The notes beneath the pieces are model-generated. The model did no database searches, was not told where the DNA came from, and saw only the letters and a program-made list of their open reading frames with translations. Positions 53,720 through 62,210 of a DNA stretch of 64,000 nt are shown here, piece by piece. Position 1 is the stretch's first letter; every line of letters begins with the position of its first letter. A program made the translations under genes and the position numbers. The DNA comes from Halobacillus massiliensis (GTDB taxonomy: Bacteria > Bacillota > Bacilli > Bacillales > Halobacillaceae): positions 186,001-250,000 of the forward strand of contig NZ_LT800499.1 of assembly GCF_900166625.1 (NCBI RefSeq), written 5' to 3'.

Positions 53720-54025
53720 TTAGTTTGTTGAATCAGCAAGCTTCACGAGTACGTGGGACATATGCTTCCGTTCTTCTTCGTCTGCAAATTTCCAAAGCTC
53801 GTTTAACAATTTTTGCTCACGGTTACGGGGATCTTCGTGCTTGGCGAGATAATCGCCAACTCGCTTAGCGCCTTTTGCAAGTCCATCTTCCCCTAATCCG
53901 AGCTTTTCTCCCTTATTAACCTGGTCACCTAGATAATCCTTAAACGTTTGAAAATTTTGCATAATATCATCTTTTTTGTCTTCGCTCATCTTTGCTGCTG
54001 CATCTTTTGGATCTTGATTAGCCAT
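53720..54025 (-). CDS. DUF3243 (YmfJ-like) protein
   Basis: A 101-residue helical protein. KLGLGEDGLAKGAKRVGDYL, then NREQKLLNELWKFADEEERK, is the conserved DUF3243 signature. Members are small cytosolic proteins of Bacillaceae with unknown function. ATG 54023-54025 is chosen because AAAGGAG precedes it; the in-frame ATG at 54058 would add residues with no similarity to the family. Confidence 0.82.
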   Translation of the reverse strand: MANQDPKDAAAKMSEDKKDDIMQNFQTFKDYLGDQVNKGEKLGLGEDGLAKGAKRVGDYLAKHEDPRNREQKLLNELWKFADEEERKHMSHVLVKLADSTN

Positions 54026-54260
54026 TGTATCTCTCCTTTCGGTAGTATAGTTCTTCAAGTTCCACTTGTCAGCTTTTCTGAAACGTATAAGAGCTTCTGG
54101 ATGTGCTATTGAAATAATAAAAAATATTATTTGGAAGCTTCATCGGTGAAGATGGGGTTTGTAAAAAGTATATTATTAAAATTATAAGTGAATTTGTTTA
54201 CTTGGCATGCATACCGGGGTGATATTTTATAAAGAAAAAGAAAGGAGGCGGGTTGTTACG

Positions 54261-54620
54261 ATGAAGATCATTCGAATTGTTTTGCAAATCTCTATTTTCT
54301 ATCTGTTTTACTTAATAGGTGAAGGGCTCGGTGAACTATTAAACCTTCCGATTCCAGGCAGTATTATCGGGCTCATCCTGCTGTTTTGCTGCCTTTCTTT
54401 TAACCTCTTTTCTGTACGCTGGATTGAAGAGGGATCGATTTTTATGCTCTCTTTTCTTCCACTGTTTTTTATACCAGCTACGGTGGGAGTCATGAAATAC
54501 CCGTCTTTCCTTTCTCTGAATGGTATCTTTCTAGTCATTATCGTTAGTGTCAGCACATTACTTACTATGGCTGCAGCCGGAAAAGTAAGTGAAATCTTTT
54601 CGAAAAAGGGGGAGAAGTGA
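54261..54620 (+). CDS. lrgA: LrgA/CidA-family holin-like protein
   Basis: A 119-residue protein with four transmembrane segments. YLFYLIGEGLGELLNLPIPG then SIIGLILLFCCL is the CidA/LrgA core. LrgA and LrgB are thought to be a holin/antiholin-like pair, or in some species a pyruvate transporter. ATG 54261 follows AAAGGAGG with a longish spacer. The stop is one base before the lrgB start. Confidence 0.88.
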   Translation: MKIIRIVLQISIFYLFYLIGEGLGELLNLPIPGSIIGLILLFCCLSFNLFSVRWIEEGSIFMLSFLPLFFIPATVGVMKYPSFLSLNGIFLVIIVSVSTLLTMAAAGKVSEIFSKKGEK

Positions 54621-54621
54621 C

Positions 54622-55302
54622 ATGCAGGCAGTCTTCATGTTTGCTGGAACGATTTTAATTTTTTTAATGATGAGTCGTCTTTATATTCGCTTTCATTATT
54701 CATTTTTTGTCCCTGTCTTAACCTCAACGTTTCTTATCGTGACACTGCTTGTCCTTTTCCAAATCCCTTATGAAACTTATATGGATGGAGGGAAGGTGAT
54801 CGATTTCTTTTTAGGACCAGCTGTTGTAGCACTTGCCTACCCGATGTATAAGCAGCGTAAGGAAATTAGGGCATATATCATTCCTGTGGCTTCCGGTGTG
54901 CTTGCTGGTCTTGTGACATCACTTGTCACAGGCGTTTTGTTTGCAAAAGCTTTTGGAATTGACCGCATTCAAATCTTATCCATGGTTCCTAAATCATTAA
55001 CGACACCTGTCGCCATCCCGGTTTCTGCTGAGATTGGCGGAGTTCCTTCCATGTCAGTTGTTTTTACAATGATTGCCGGTTTTACAGGGATTATTATCGG
55101 CCCACACCTTGTGAAATGGATGCGCCTGAAGGGTTCAATGGGGCAGGGGATTGCTTTTGGAAGTGCTTCTCATGCTCTCGGAACTTCGAAGGCACTGGAA
55201 TATGGAGAGGAAACAGCCTCTATGAGTTCAGTGGCCATGAGTTTAACAGCCATCTTTGGTTCTGTACTTGGCCCGCTGTTCGTCTGGCTGTTTCAAATTT
55301 AG
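54622..55302 (+). CDS. lrgB: LrgB/CidB-family membrane protein
   Basis: A 226-residue membrane protein with about seven transmembrane segments. The family marks are FFLGPAVVALAYPMYKQR, SLVTGVLFAKAFGID, LVPKSLTTPVAIPVS-like SMVPKSLTTPVAIPVS and GIAFGSASHALGTSKALEYG. It partners with the preceding LrgA. ATG 54622 follows GGGGGAGAAG. Confidence 0.92.
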   Translation: MQAVFMFAGTILIFLMMSRLYIRFHYSFFVPVLTSTFLIVTLLVLFQIPYETYMDGGKVIDFFLGPAVVALAYPMYKQRKEIRAYIIPVASGVLAGLVTSLVTGVLFAKAFGIDRIQILSMVPKSLTTPVAIPVSAEIGGVPSMSVVFTMIAGFTGIIIGPHLVKWMRLKGSMGQGIAFGSASHALGTSKALEYGEETASMSSVAMSLTAIFGSVLGPLFVWLFQI

Positions 55303-55313
55303 AGTGGAGTTCT

Positions 55314-55867
55314 GTTCCATTTATGATGAGTAGAAAAAGCGGCTGGAGAGAAATGACTCGCTTTTAAGCGGGGAGCCGGTGAGCCAGCTCCTTGCACCCT
55401 CGTGTCTCACCATGGGTTCTATCTCCTGTAGGAGTCTAGCAGTTTTCACTATCTTATTCACATATTTGAGGAGGGCAAAGACGGTTTCGTTTACTTTATA
55501 AAGAGGAACGAGGCTGGAAATAGCTCGTTTTCCGCGGGGAGCTGATGAGCTAGCTCGTTGCACTCGCGGATCTCATCTTGGCTCTATCTCCCTGCAGGAG
55601 TCTCGCCATTTCCCCGCCTCTTTTACCGTTCGGGGTATAAAGGAACGCTATAGTTTCAGTACCCGCTATTAAGGAAATGGTCTTTTCTTACTCAGTGTTC
55701 CGTTACTCCTAATAAACGCAAAGGGCCAGGGGAAACGGCGAGACTCCTATGGGAGAGAAGAACAGGGTGAGATCCCGGAAGGCTTTAGCCTGAGGAAGCT
55801 CACCGTTCGCCCATGGAAAGCGGGTTGTTTCCCGAGGCCTGGTTCTCGTTATTCAGGCAAACGGAAC
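55314..55867 (-). repeat. Composite intergenic repeat locus 7 (A-B on minus) with a decayed extra B
   Basis: A decayed B copy starts at GTTCCATTT (55314). Module B (55494-55646, shortened), a 50-bp spacer and module A (55697-55867) follow. The composite is thus in opposite orientation to locus 6, 4 kb away, and the spacers of the two are nearly identical. Confidence 0.87.
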
Positions 55868-55904
55868 AGGTCTCCATAATATAAGTTTTCAAAACTTTCG
55901 AAAA

Positions 55905-55920
55905 TGTTTCACGTGAAACA
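55905..55920. promoter_or_regulatory. parS site (ParB/Spo0J binding)
   Basis: TGTTTCACGTGAAACA matches the 16-bp parS consensus of Bacillus at every position. ParB loading here helps chromosome segregation. It lies 38 bp from the end of repeat locus 7 and directly beside the mgtE terminator. In Bacillus such sites cluster in the origin-proximal part of the chromosome. Confidence 0.93.
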
Positions 55921-55942
55921 AAAAAGGAGGGAACCCCCTCCT
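55920..55942 (-). terminator. Terminator of mgtE
   Basis: On the minus strand the stem AGGAGGG-GGTT-CCCTCCT is followed by TTTTTG and then parS. Confidence 0.88.
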
Positions 55943-55944
55943 AA

Positions 55945-57303
55945 TCACATAAGCCTCGTTATAAATGCAGTCGCAATCCCAAAATAAATAAGCAGTGATA
56001 ATATATCGTTAATCGTTGTAATCAACGGTCCTGAAGCAATAGCCGGGTCTATTTTCAGCTTATACAAAATAAGAGGGATAATCGTACCCGCAATGGTGCC
56101 GATCACCAGGGTAAGCAGAAGAGAACTCCCTACAACAAGACCAAGCGTAATATTACCCCGCCAGAAATAAGCGATCAATGAAATTAACACCCCGCACGTT
56201 AAGCCGATAATAATACCTACCCAAAGTTCACGACCCACCAATTTAACGACTTGACGGAAATTCAGATCCTGTGAAGCTAACCCCCTGACGACAACTGCGA
56301 GCGACTGGGTACCGGTATTCCCAGTCATACCGGCAATCATGGGCATAAAGAAAGCCAGAGCCACGACAGTTTCAAGGGTTGACTCAAAGCTGCTGATAAT
56401 ACTTCCTGAAATCAGTCCAATAAACAACAGTAATATCAGACAGGGCAGACGGCGGTAAGCAGCGACGAGCGGCTTTGTTGTAAAGTCAATCGACTTACCT
56501 GAAGCGGAAAGTTTTTCAATATCTTCATTGGCTTCCTGATACACCACATCCAGGACATCATCTACAGTAATAACTCCTACGAGACGGTCCCCATCTTCAA
56601 CGATTGGCAGCGATACAAAGTCATAGCGGTTAATGATGCTTGCCGCTTCCTCCTGGTCTGTAAGTACATCGGCTTTTACAACTCTAGTGTACATAATATC
56701 CTCGATTTTATCGGTGATTTCTCCAAGAATTAAGTCTTTGTAGGATACGACTCCCACTAACCTTTTTTCTTCATCAATTACGTAAAGGTAGTTTAAATAC
56801 TCTGCCAGCTCTGCAAAGACCTTAAGCTTATCAACAGCATCTCTGATTGTATAGTGACGGGGAATCCAAACATAGCGGTTGTTCATAATCCGACCAGCAG
56901 TTTCGGGAGGGTAATTCATCATATTTTGAACAATTTGTGATTCTTCCGCTTTCATGGAGGAAAGAAGTTCTGTAATCTTTTCGGGTTCCAGGTCTGTCAA
57001 TAAAGAGGCTAAGTCATCATTCTCCATCAGATCCAGTACCACTCTGGACTTCTTCTTACCAAGCCGCTGCAAGACATCTAGCTGGTCCTCACGCTCAAGT
57101 TCTCCCATAAGGCTGGTCAGCTGCTCAAGCGGTAAGTAAAGCAGGAACTTGTCTGAATGCTTATTCGGGATGTGATTGTACTGCCGGGCAATATCGTATG
57201 GCTGAAGTTCTGCGATAATGTTTTGGAAAGCTCTCCTCTTCCCATCTTTCAATGATTGGATAAGGGCCAGAGTAATTTCATTTTCCGAAAGCGCAATAGA
57301 CAT
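55945..57303 (-). CDS. mgtE: Magnesium transporter MgtE
   Basis: A 452-residue channel. The N-terminal superhelical domain (LPLEQLTSLMGELEREDQ) is followed by two CBS domains (YVIDEEKRLVGVVSYKDLIL and SLPIVEDGDRLVGVITVDDV), a connecting helix and five transmembrane helices with the ion-pore region GMTGNTGTQSLAVVVRGLA. The CBS and N domains sense cytoplasmic Mg2+ and close the channel. I see no M-box riboswitch in the 203-bp gap upstream. The gene diverges from the coat-protein gene. Confidence 0.94.
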   Translation of the reverse strand: MSIALSENEITLALIQSLKDGKRRAFQNIIAELQPYDIARQYNHIPNKHSDKFLLYLPLEQLTSLMGELEREDQLDVLQRLGKKKSRVVLDLMENDDLASLLTDLEPEKITELLSSMKAEESQIVQNMMNYPPETAGRIMNNRYVWIPRHYTIRDAVDKLKVFAELAEYLNYLYVIDEEKRLVGVVSYKDLILGEITDKIEDIMYTRVVKADVLTDQEEAASIINRYDFVSLPIVEDGDRLVGVITVDDVLDVVYQEANEDIEKLSASGKSIDFTTKPLVAAYRRLPCLILLLFIGLISGSIISSFESTLETVVALAFFMPMIAGMTGNTGTQSLAVVVRGLASQDLNFRQVVKLVGRELWVGIIIGLTCGVLISLIAYFWRGNITLGLVVGSSLLLTLVIGTIAGTIIPLILYKLKIDPAIASGPLITTINDILSLLIYFGIATAFITRLM

Positions 57304-57506
57304 GGGTATCCCTCCTCCCGTTTTGTTTGTATACCTAACTTTCCCTGTTCTTAAATTTAATATGAAAAAGACTGAATATAAATGAACCGGACAAAAAGGA
57401 CAAAGAAGAGGTTTGGTGATATGGGTAAACGTACAATCAGTAGCCGTTTGTCCTGCGTATATAAATTATGTAACGTAAATAAGCAAAAGAGAGGAGGCTG
57501 GTTGAA

Positions 57507-57959
57507 ATGAACAAAGCTTTTCACGGATTTCACGGCCAGAACCCTAATGATATGGTGATGGGGCAAATGGAAAACAACATGATGATGGGGCAATCGGAAA
57601 ATAATATGATGATGGGGCAATCCGACATGGTGCCAAATATGATGGGGCCTGATCAAGGGCAAGTTATGGGTGAAAGTTATGAGGAAAACGGTAACCAGGT
57701 GGCGCCTGCTGTACAAGAGCCAACAGAAACGATGCCTGCTCAGGTAGAGCCTGTACGGGAATTCACCGAGAATTTTAATCGTGAGGTGTTAATTCCAGTC
57801 GTTCATCCGAGTCACACAACACAAATTCATCATACGCATTATAAGTATTTACACTCTTTCCCACATACGTGCTCAGTAGTAAACACTTACTCTTGTGAGA
57901 ATGTCACTGTTCCTTACCCTCCGCAAAACTGGATGGGGGCGCAGCGTCCTAGATGGTAA
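57507..57959 (+). CDS. CotD-like inner spore coat protein
   Basis: A 150-residue protein. The N-terminal half has a Met/Asn/Gln-rich repeat: ENNMMMGQS twice in a row (27-nt units 57570-57596 and 57597-57623) plus related QMEN and NMMG pieces. The C-terminal half has HPSHTTQIHHTHYKYLHSFP, close to the His-rich region of spore coat protein D. It is probably part of the inner coat and made in the mother cell under sigma-E or sigma-K. ATG 57507 follows AGAGGAGG. A strong terminator follows. Confidence 0.8.
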   Translation: MNKAFHGFHGQNPNDMVMGQMENNMMMGQSENNMMMGQSDMVPNMMGPDQGQVMGESYEENGNQVAPAVQEPTETMPAQVEPVREFTENFNREVLIPVVHPSHTTQIHHTHYKYLHSFPHTCSVVNTYSCENVTVPYPPQNWMGAQRPRW

Positions 57960-57976
57960 CTCAGAAAGTATGATTA

Positions 57977-58019
57977 GAAAAGATATAGGGATGCTCGCTC
58001 CTCCTATATCTTTTTTTCC
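57977..58019 (+). terminator. Terminator of the coat-protein gene
   Basis: The stem AAAAGATATAGG / CCTATATCTTTT has a 15-nt loop and ends in a T-run. Confidence 0.9.
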
Positions 58020-58090
58020 AAGGCGGTCTGGACAAGCACGTATGAATCTCCCTTCGCTTGTTAAAAATAATCGTAAGGGAGGTGTATCAC

Positions 58091-58249
58091 ATGGCGAAAG
58101 ATGTGCTTTGTGAAGTAAACAACTGTAAATATTGGGAGCATGGAAATCATTGTACAGCTGAAGCGATTTATGTGGTCAGCCACAGCGGGAAGCAGGCTTC
58201 TAAACAGGAAGAAACCGACTGTAAGACATTCGAACTTGAAAAGCATTAA
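58091..58249 (+). CDS. DUF1540 cysteine-containing small protein
   Basis: A 52-residue protein. CEVNNCKYWEHGNHCTAEAI has the CX4C and HC-type cysteines of DUF1540, and a fourth Cys lies in TDCKTF. The pattern suggests a bound metal. Function unknown; members occur next to sporulation genes. ATG 58091 follows GGGAGG. Confidence 0.85.
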   Translation: MAKDVLCEVNNCKYWEHGNHCTAEAIYVVSHSGKQASKQEETDCKTFELEKH

Positions 58250-58258
58250 GAAATGATG

Positions 58259-58297
58259 AAAGGAGTCTGGAAAAAGTATCTGCCAGGCTCCTTTATT
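58259..58297. terminator. Terminator between DUF1540 and spoVB
   Basis: The stem AAAGGAG(T)CTGG / CCAG(G)CTCCTTT has a loop of about 12 nt and is flanked by a T-run. It lies between two convergent genes. Confidence 0.8.
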
Positions 58298-58300
58298 AGT

Positions 58301-59833
58301 TCATCGATTTTTTCTCCACGGCTTTATGACTCCTAGTAGCAATAGAAGCAGGAGATAAGTAAGCATCGTCACAAAGACTGAAACACTAAGCAGAAGAATC
58401 TGATTGGGTGTTACAGAGCTTAAATAATCAAAAGTTCCGTGACCGATGATCCCCATAAGTGCTCCTGATATCCCCACTTTTATAAAATCTCCAGGAACGA
58501 ATCGAAGACCGACGAGTTTGGATATGGTAGCAAAGTGGAGCAGTGTTCCTAAAATAACGCTGGCGCTGATTCCTAAACAGACTCCGTAAATGCCAAAGTC
58601 TGGACGCGACGCTAAGAGGAAGATAAACCCGAGTTTCGCGGAATGGGCAATTAAATCGTTCACCATAACGAGATTGGCTTTTCCTAATCCGATAATCACG
58701 GACTGCAGAGGAATTCTAAAATATTGAAGCAGATGAAAAGGAGCCATCATTTTTAATAAAATTGCAGCTTCCGGCGAGTTGTAAATGACGGTCGTCAGCT
58801 GATCAGCGAACAGCCACAGAACAAGGGAACTCGGCACCCCGACGATCAGGGCAATCCGAATCGACTGCTGGGTCCTTTTATGAATCATGTCACTGTTCTT
58901 ATGCTCCTTTGCTTCACTGATCGCAGGAACTAAAGGAATGGACATGGAATTCGTTACAAATCCCGGCAGCATTAATAAGGGCATAACAAAGCCCATAACA
59001 ATACCAAACTGCTGTGTAGCCATGGCTGTCCCGATTCCCGCAATCGCCAGGCTTTGTGTAATCAAAATCGGCTGAACGACTCCGATTAAGGAATGGATCA
59101 AACCATTTCCTGTGGTTGGAAGCCCTGTCTGCATGAGATCAGTAAAGACCTTTTTACCCTTGTCCACTTTGGAAAAAGGCTCGCGAAACGAAAATCGCCG
59201 GCGTTTAAACCATTTAAATGCAGACATTAAATACAGCAAGGAAAAAGCCTCGCCAATAATCCCGCTTAACACAGCTCCTGCCGCAGCGAATTCTAATCCA
59301 TAAGGCAGCAGCCACTGGACGAATAAAAAGATAAATCCAATCCTTGAGAACTGCTCAATAACTTGAGAAATGGCGATTGGTGTCATATTTTGTTTTCCAC
59401 GAAAATATCCCTTAATAACGGAGGAAACCGCTATAATAGGAATGATCGGAATAACAGCAAGTAATGAATAATAGGCACGCTGGTCAGTCAGGAAAATGGA
59501 AGCCAGCACTTTTGCTCCAATAAGAGCACCGCCCATTAAAAGAATACCGATCACACTGGTTATCGTTAAAGATACGATCAGTATTTTTTTTACCCGCTGT
59601 GGGTCATTATTTACCTCTGCTTCAGCTACAAGCTTTGAAATCGCTACAGGCAGACCGAGTGTCGTCAGTGTTATCAATAAACCTGTAAGAGGCATCGCCA
59701 TCATAATAAGGCCGACCCCTTCAGGACCCAATACATTTGCCATGACAATCCCATTAGCAAATCCTAAAACCCGTGTAATCAGGGCGCCAATGGTAAGTAT
59801 AATCGTTCCTTTGAGAAGGCTTTGTTTAGTCAT
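58301..59833 (-). CDS. spoVB: Stage V sporulation protein B (MOP flippase family)
   Basis: A 510-residue protein with about 14 transmembrane segments. LLKGTIILTIGALITRVLGF and VLGPEGVGLIMMAMPLTGLL open it as in SpoVB. YFRGKQNMTPIAISQVIEQF and GNGLIHSLIGVVQPILITQS follow the polysaccharide-transporter pattern. SpoVB is needed for spore cortex formation in B. subtilis and is related to lipid II flippases. ATG 59831-59833 is chosen over the ATG 12 bp upstream because of ribosome binding site spacing. Confidence 0.93.
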   Translation of the reverse strand: MTKQSLLKGTIILTIGALITRVLGFANGIVMANVLGPEGVGLIMMAMPLTGLLITLTTLGLPVAISKLVAEAEVNNDPQRVKKILIVSLTITSVIGILLMGGALIGAKVLASIFLTDQRAYYSLLAVIPIIPIIAVSSVIKGYFRGKQNMTPIAISQVIEQFSRIGFIFLFVQWLLPYGLEFAAAGAVLSGIIGEAFSLLYLMSAFKWFKRRRFSFREPFSKVDKGKKVFTDLMQTGLPTTGNGLIHSLIGVVQPILITQSLAIAGIGTAMATQQFGIVMGFVMPLLMLPGFVTNSMSIPLVPAISEAKEHKNSDMIHKRTQQSIRIALIVGVPSSLVLWLFADQLTTVIYNSPEAAILLKMMAPFHLLQYFRIPLQSVIIGLGKANLVMVNDLIAHSAKLGFIFLLASRPDFGIYGVCLGISASVILGTLLHFATISKLVGLRFVPGDFIKVGISGALMGIIGHGTFDYLSSVTPNQILLLSVSVFVTMLTYLLLLLLLGVIKPWRKNR

Positions 59834-59945
59834 GTGTTCACGCATCCTTTACCTTGTCCATATATGATATATATGGCAGGGAAAGGGGAAGTTGCTCTAT
59901 TTCATTAAAATCTTTTTAAATACTTTTAGCATAGGAGAGAATTAC

Positions 59946-60488
59946 GTGAAGAGAGGAAATATTATTTTTCTTAATGGAGTATCAAGCTCTGGCAAAACGA
60001 CATTAGCTTTTGAGCTTGCTTCAAAGCTTCATCATCACTTTCCGCTAAGTCTTGACCAGTATGATGATCTAATCGCAAGCATGGAGAACCGTGAACAGGA
60101 AAAACTGATCCCGGTTCCGACCGAGCATTTCTTTCACCAGACGATTACTATGTTTTCCGATCGAGGTATTGATTTAATCGTGGATCATCTTTTACATAAT
60201 GAGCATACCATGCAAGATGCCTTTGCCGTTTTAAAAGATTATCCAGTTTTCTTTGTCGGCGTACACTGCCCTTTAGAGGTGTTAAATGCCAGGGAAAAAG
60301 CGAGAGGAGACCGTACGATCGGCCAAGCTGAAAAACAGTTGGAGTTTGTGCACCAGCAGGGGGAAGTGTACGATGTTGCAGTCGATACGTCTAAAGAAGG
60401 GGCAGCAGATATTATCCTTAACCTATTGAAAAAGCAGGAAAGGTATCAGGGATGGAAAACGACGGTTCAAAAAAATCCTTTGCCTTAA
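59946..60488 (+). CDS. Chloramphenicol phosphotransferase-like P-loop kinase
   Basis: A 180-residue kinase-like protein with Walker A GVSSSGKTT, LSLDQYDDLIASMEN, DHLLHNEHTMQDAF and GVHCPLEVLNAREKARGDR. The layout matches the CPT family, which phosphorylates chloramphenicol in Streptomyces; here the substrate is unknown. GTG 59946 follows GGAGAG, whereas an upstream in-frame ATG has no ribosome binding site. Confidence 0.8.
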   Translation: MKRGNIIFLNGVSSSGKTTLAFELASKLHHHFPLSLDQYDDLIASMENREQEKLIPVPTEHFFHQTITMFSDRGIDLIVDHLLHNEHTMQDAFAVLKDYPVFFVGVHCPLEVLNAREKARGDRTIGQAEKQLEFVHQQGEVYDVAVDTSKEGAADIILNLLKKQERYQGWKTTVQKNPLP

Positions 60489-60510
60489 AGGACTGATATG
60501 ATAAACTTAA

Positions 60511-60539
60511 ACTATATTGCAAAACAATATAGTGTTTTT
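60511..60539 (+). terminator. Perfect hairpin with T-run; possible PadR operator
   Basis: ACTATATTG-CAAAA-CAATATAGT is a perfect 9-bp inverted repeat followed by GTTTTTT. It fits a terminator for the kinase gene. It also sits 55 bp before the PadR start, and a PadR-type operator is an alternative reading. Confidence 0.65.
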
Positions 60540-60587
60540 TAACTAACTAGCTTGTATAACAACATAGATGGTAAAGGAGCGATCCAT

Positions 60588-60929
60588 TTGTCTTCAAGTC
60601 AAATGTTAAAAGGAATTCTGGAAGGATGTCTTCTCTCCATCATTGCAAAAGGGGAAACCTATGGATACGAAATGATGGAAAAGCTGAATGAGCATGGCTT
60701 TTCCATGGTCAAGGAAGGAAGTATTTACCCCCTGCTGCTGAGGATGAAAAAAGAGGGCCTTGTCAAAACGACTCAAAAGAAACTGCCATCAGGTGGTCCA
60801 AAGCGAAAGTATTATACATTAACAGACGAAGGGAAAAAGGAGCTGAACCATTTCAAAAAAAGATGGGAAGAGATTTCCTATAGTGTTGATCACTTATTAA
60901 AGGAGGAGAAAAGAAGTGACATTATCTAA
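60588..60929 (+). CDS. PadR-family transcriptional regulator
   Basis: A 113-residue winged-helix regulator. LKGILEGCLLSIIAKGETYG, then SIYPLLLRMKKEGLVKT and PSGGPKRKYYTLTDEGKKEL, is the PadR pattern. The start is TTG 60588 behind AAAGGAG. It overlaps the next gene by 14 bp; PadR and HAAS proteins are regularly coded together. Confidence 0.9.
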   Translation: MSSSQMLKGILEGCLLSIIAKGETYGYEMMEKLNEHGFSMVKEGSIYPLLLRMKKEGLVKTTQKKLPSGGPKRKYYTLTDEGKKELNHFKKRWEEISYSVDHLLKEEKRSDII

Positions 60930-61683
60930 GAACAGCCAGGAGTTTCTCGGTAACTTACGGACATATTTAACGGCTTCCGGGAAGGGTGAGGCGGAGATTA
61001 ATGAAATTGCAGGCGAACTCGAAGATCATCTAACAGAAGCCGAGAAACACGGAAAAAACATGGACAGTATCACTGGACAATCACCTAAGGAATATATGGA
61101 GCAGATATCTGCAGAAATGCCTGTGAACAGCCGGACGATCATTCAGTATATCTCCATGATTTTATTAGGAGCCTTTGCCTATATTCTTCTTGGTGATGTA
61201 GTGAATGGAGGCATCACAATAAGTATGGTAGAGCTCGCTGGTTATCCAATCATTGTTCTTCTCTATGTTTTCCTTACCGCGGCGGTATTTCGGTACATTG
61301 CCAGCTCCACTCCTCGCAAATCGAAAGAGTGGCTGCTCTTTGGTTTGCTTGGAACTATCCCTGCTGTCCTGTTTCTTGCATTGATTTTTATGAGTCAGTA
61401 TTATCCGGTAAGTACGATTACATTCAATACTGCTGCAAACTCAGCGGCAGCGGTCGGGTGTATTGCTGTATTTATTGGAATGGCGCTCTGGAGTAAAACA
61501 TGGTTTACCATTATTATTCCCCTCCTGATGTTTGTTCCTCAGCTGATCGTCAAAGTGACCGGGTTTGCAGAAGAGACACAGCTGGCAATATCAAGTTCTG
61601 TAATGTTTATTGGCATAATGATCTATTTAATTTTAAGCGGGCGTAAATTAAGAACAGACGAAAAAAGACCTTCCTCCCTTTAA
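60916..61683 (+). CDS. HAAS-domain membrane protein
   Basis: A 255-residue protein. The N-terminal HAAS domain (FLGNLRTYLTASGKGEAEIN, then EIAGELEDHLTEAEKHGKN) precedes six or so transmembrane helices. HAAS proteins occur with PadR regulators and are thought to work as a signalling partner. The start is GTG 60916 behind AGGAGGAG. It ends at a bidirectional terminator. Confidence 0.83.
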   Translation: MTLSKNSQEFLGNLRTYLTASGKGEAEINEIAGELEDHLTEAEKHGKNMDSITGQSPKEYMEQISAEMPVNSRTIIQYISMILLGAFAYILLGDVVNGGITISMVELAGYPIIVLLYVFLTAAVFRYIASSTPRKSKEWLLFGLLGTIPAVLFLALIFMSQYYPVSTITFNTAANSAAAVGCIAVFIGMALWSKTWFTIIIPLLMFVPQLIVKVTGFAEETQLAISSSVMFIGIMIYLILSGRKLRTDEKRPSSL

Positions 61684-61704
61684 GAGAGTGAAGGTCTTAT
61701 TCTT
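61661..61704. terminator. Bidirectional terminator
   Basis: The stem AAGACCTTC / GAAGGTCTT has a 16-nt loop with A-run upstream and T-rich downstream. It serves the HAAS gene and the convergent membrane-protein gene. Confidence 0.75.
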
Positions 61705-62014
61705 AAGCAACTTCTTTTTCAGGAGATGGGTCTGGTGTGGCCCCATCGACCATTAAGAAAATTGCGGAGAGGATATGCATAATCATTCCGATGACAGGGA
61801 TCCAGCCGATACAGGAAGTAATAATTCCTAGTACACTTCCTCTGGAAGCGCCCTTATCCTTTTTCGTCAGGACTAAAGTAATAATGTGAAGAGCTAGCAT
61901 AACAGCAAGCGGTGTCCAGTAAAGGGAGATAATAAGAGCACCACCGAAGAAAGGAATAGCAAGAATGGCTTCAAGACTGCCTGTAACCCATTTTAAGATT
62001 CTCGATGCTGACAA
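61703..62014 (-). CDS. Small membrane protein, three transmembrane segments
   Basis: A 103-residue protein with GGALIISLYWTPLAVMLALH, LGIITSCIGWIPVIGMIMHI and a hydrophilic end. TTG 62012-62014 behind AAGGAGG gives a good start. A longer in-frame ATG at 62104 would add a Pro-rich stretch that looks non-coding. It lies downstream of a convergent PadR-HAAS pair and I cannot name its family. Confidence 0.65.
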   Translation of the reverse strand: MSASRILKWVTGSLEAILAIPFFGGALIISLYWTPLAVMLALHIITLVLTKKDKGASRGSVLGIITSCIGWIPVIGMIMHILSAIFLMVDGATPDPSPEKEVA

Positions 62015-62210
62015 CTGTTTGGCCTCCTTAGAGAAGAATGAACTCAACTTCGTAAGGATAGTATACGGAGGGGGGACACCAGGTAGAACTGCTGGTATTT
62101 CCACTTTCTAAATGAGGGGTTATTTTCCTGATTGTGGATAAAAGGATATTGAATTAAATCTTAATCCCTATTACCATGGACTCAGCTGTAATAATAAAGG
62201 AGGAAGGCTG

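Larger units (their letters stand above)
55303..55944. other. Gene-free region holding repeat locus 7, parS and the mgtE terminator
   Basis: It contains composite repeat locus 7 (55314-55867), parS (55905-55920) and the mgtE terminator (55920-55942). Frames starting inside it are translations of the repeat. Confidence 0.8.

Noticed and set aside
574-55867. Target-site duplications around the repeat composites
   Set aside because: I compared bases outside the GTTCCGTTT/AAACGGAAC ends at several loci and saw no consistent direct duplication, so mobility by a standard transposase is not shown.
57304-57506. Possible riboswitch upstream of mgtE
   Set aside because: The 203-bp divergent gap has no M-box core or other aptamer I can recognise; it appears to hold only two promoters.
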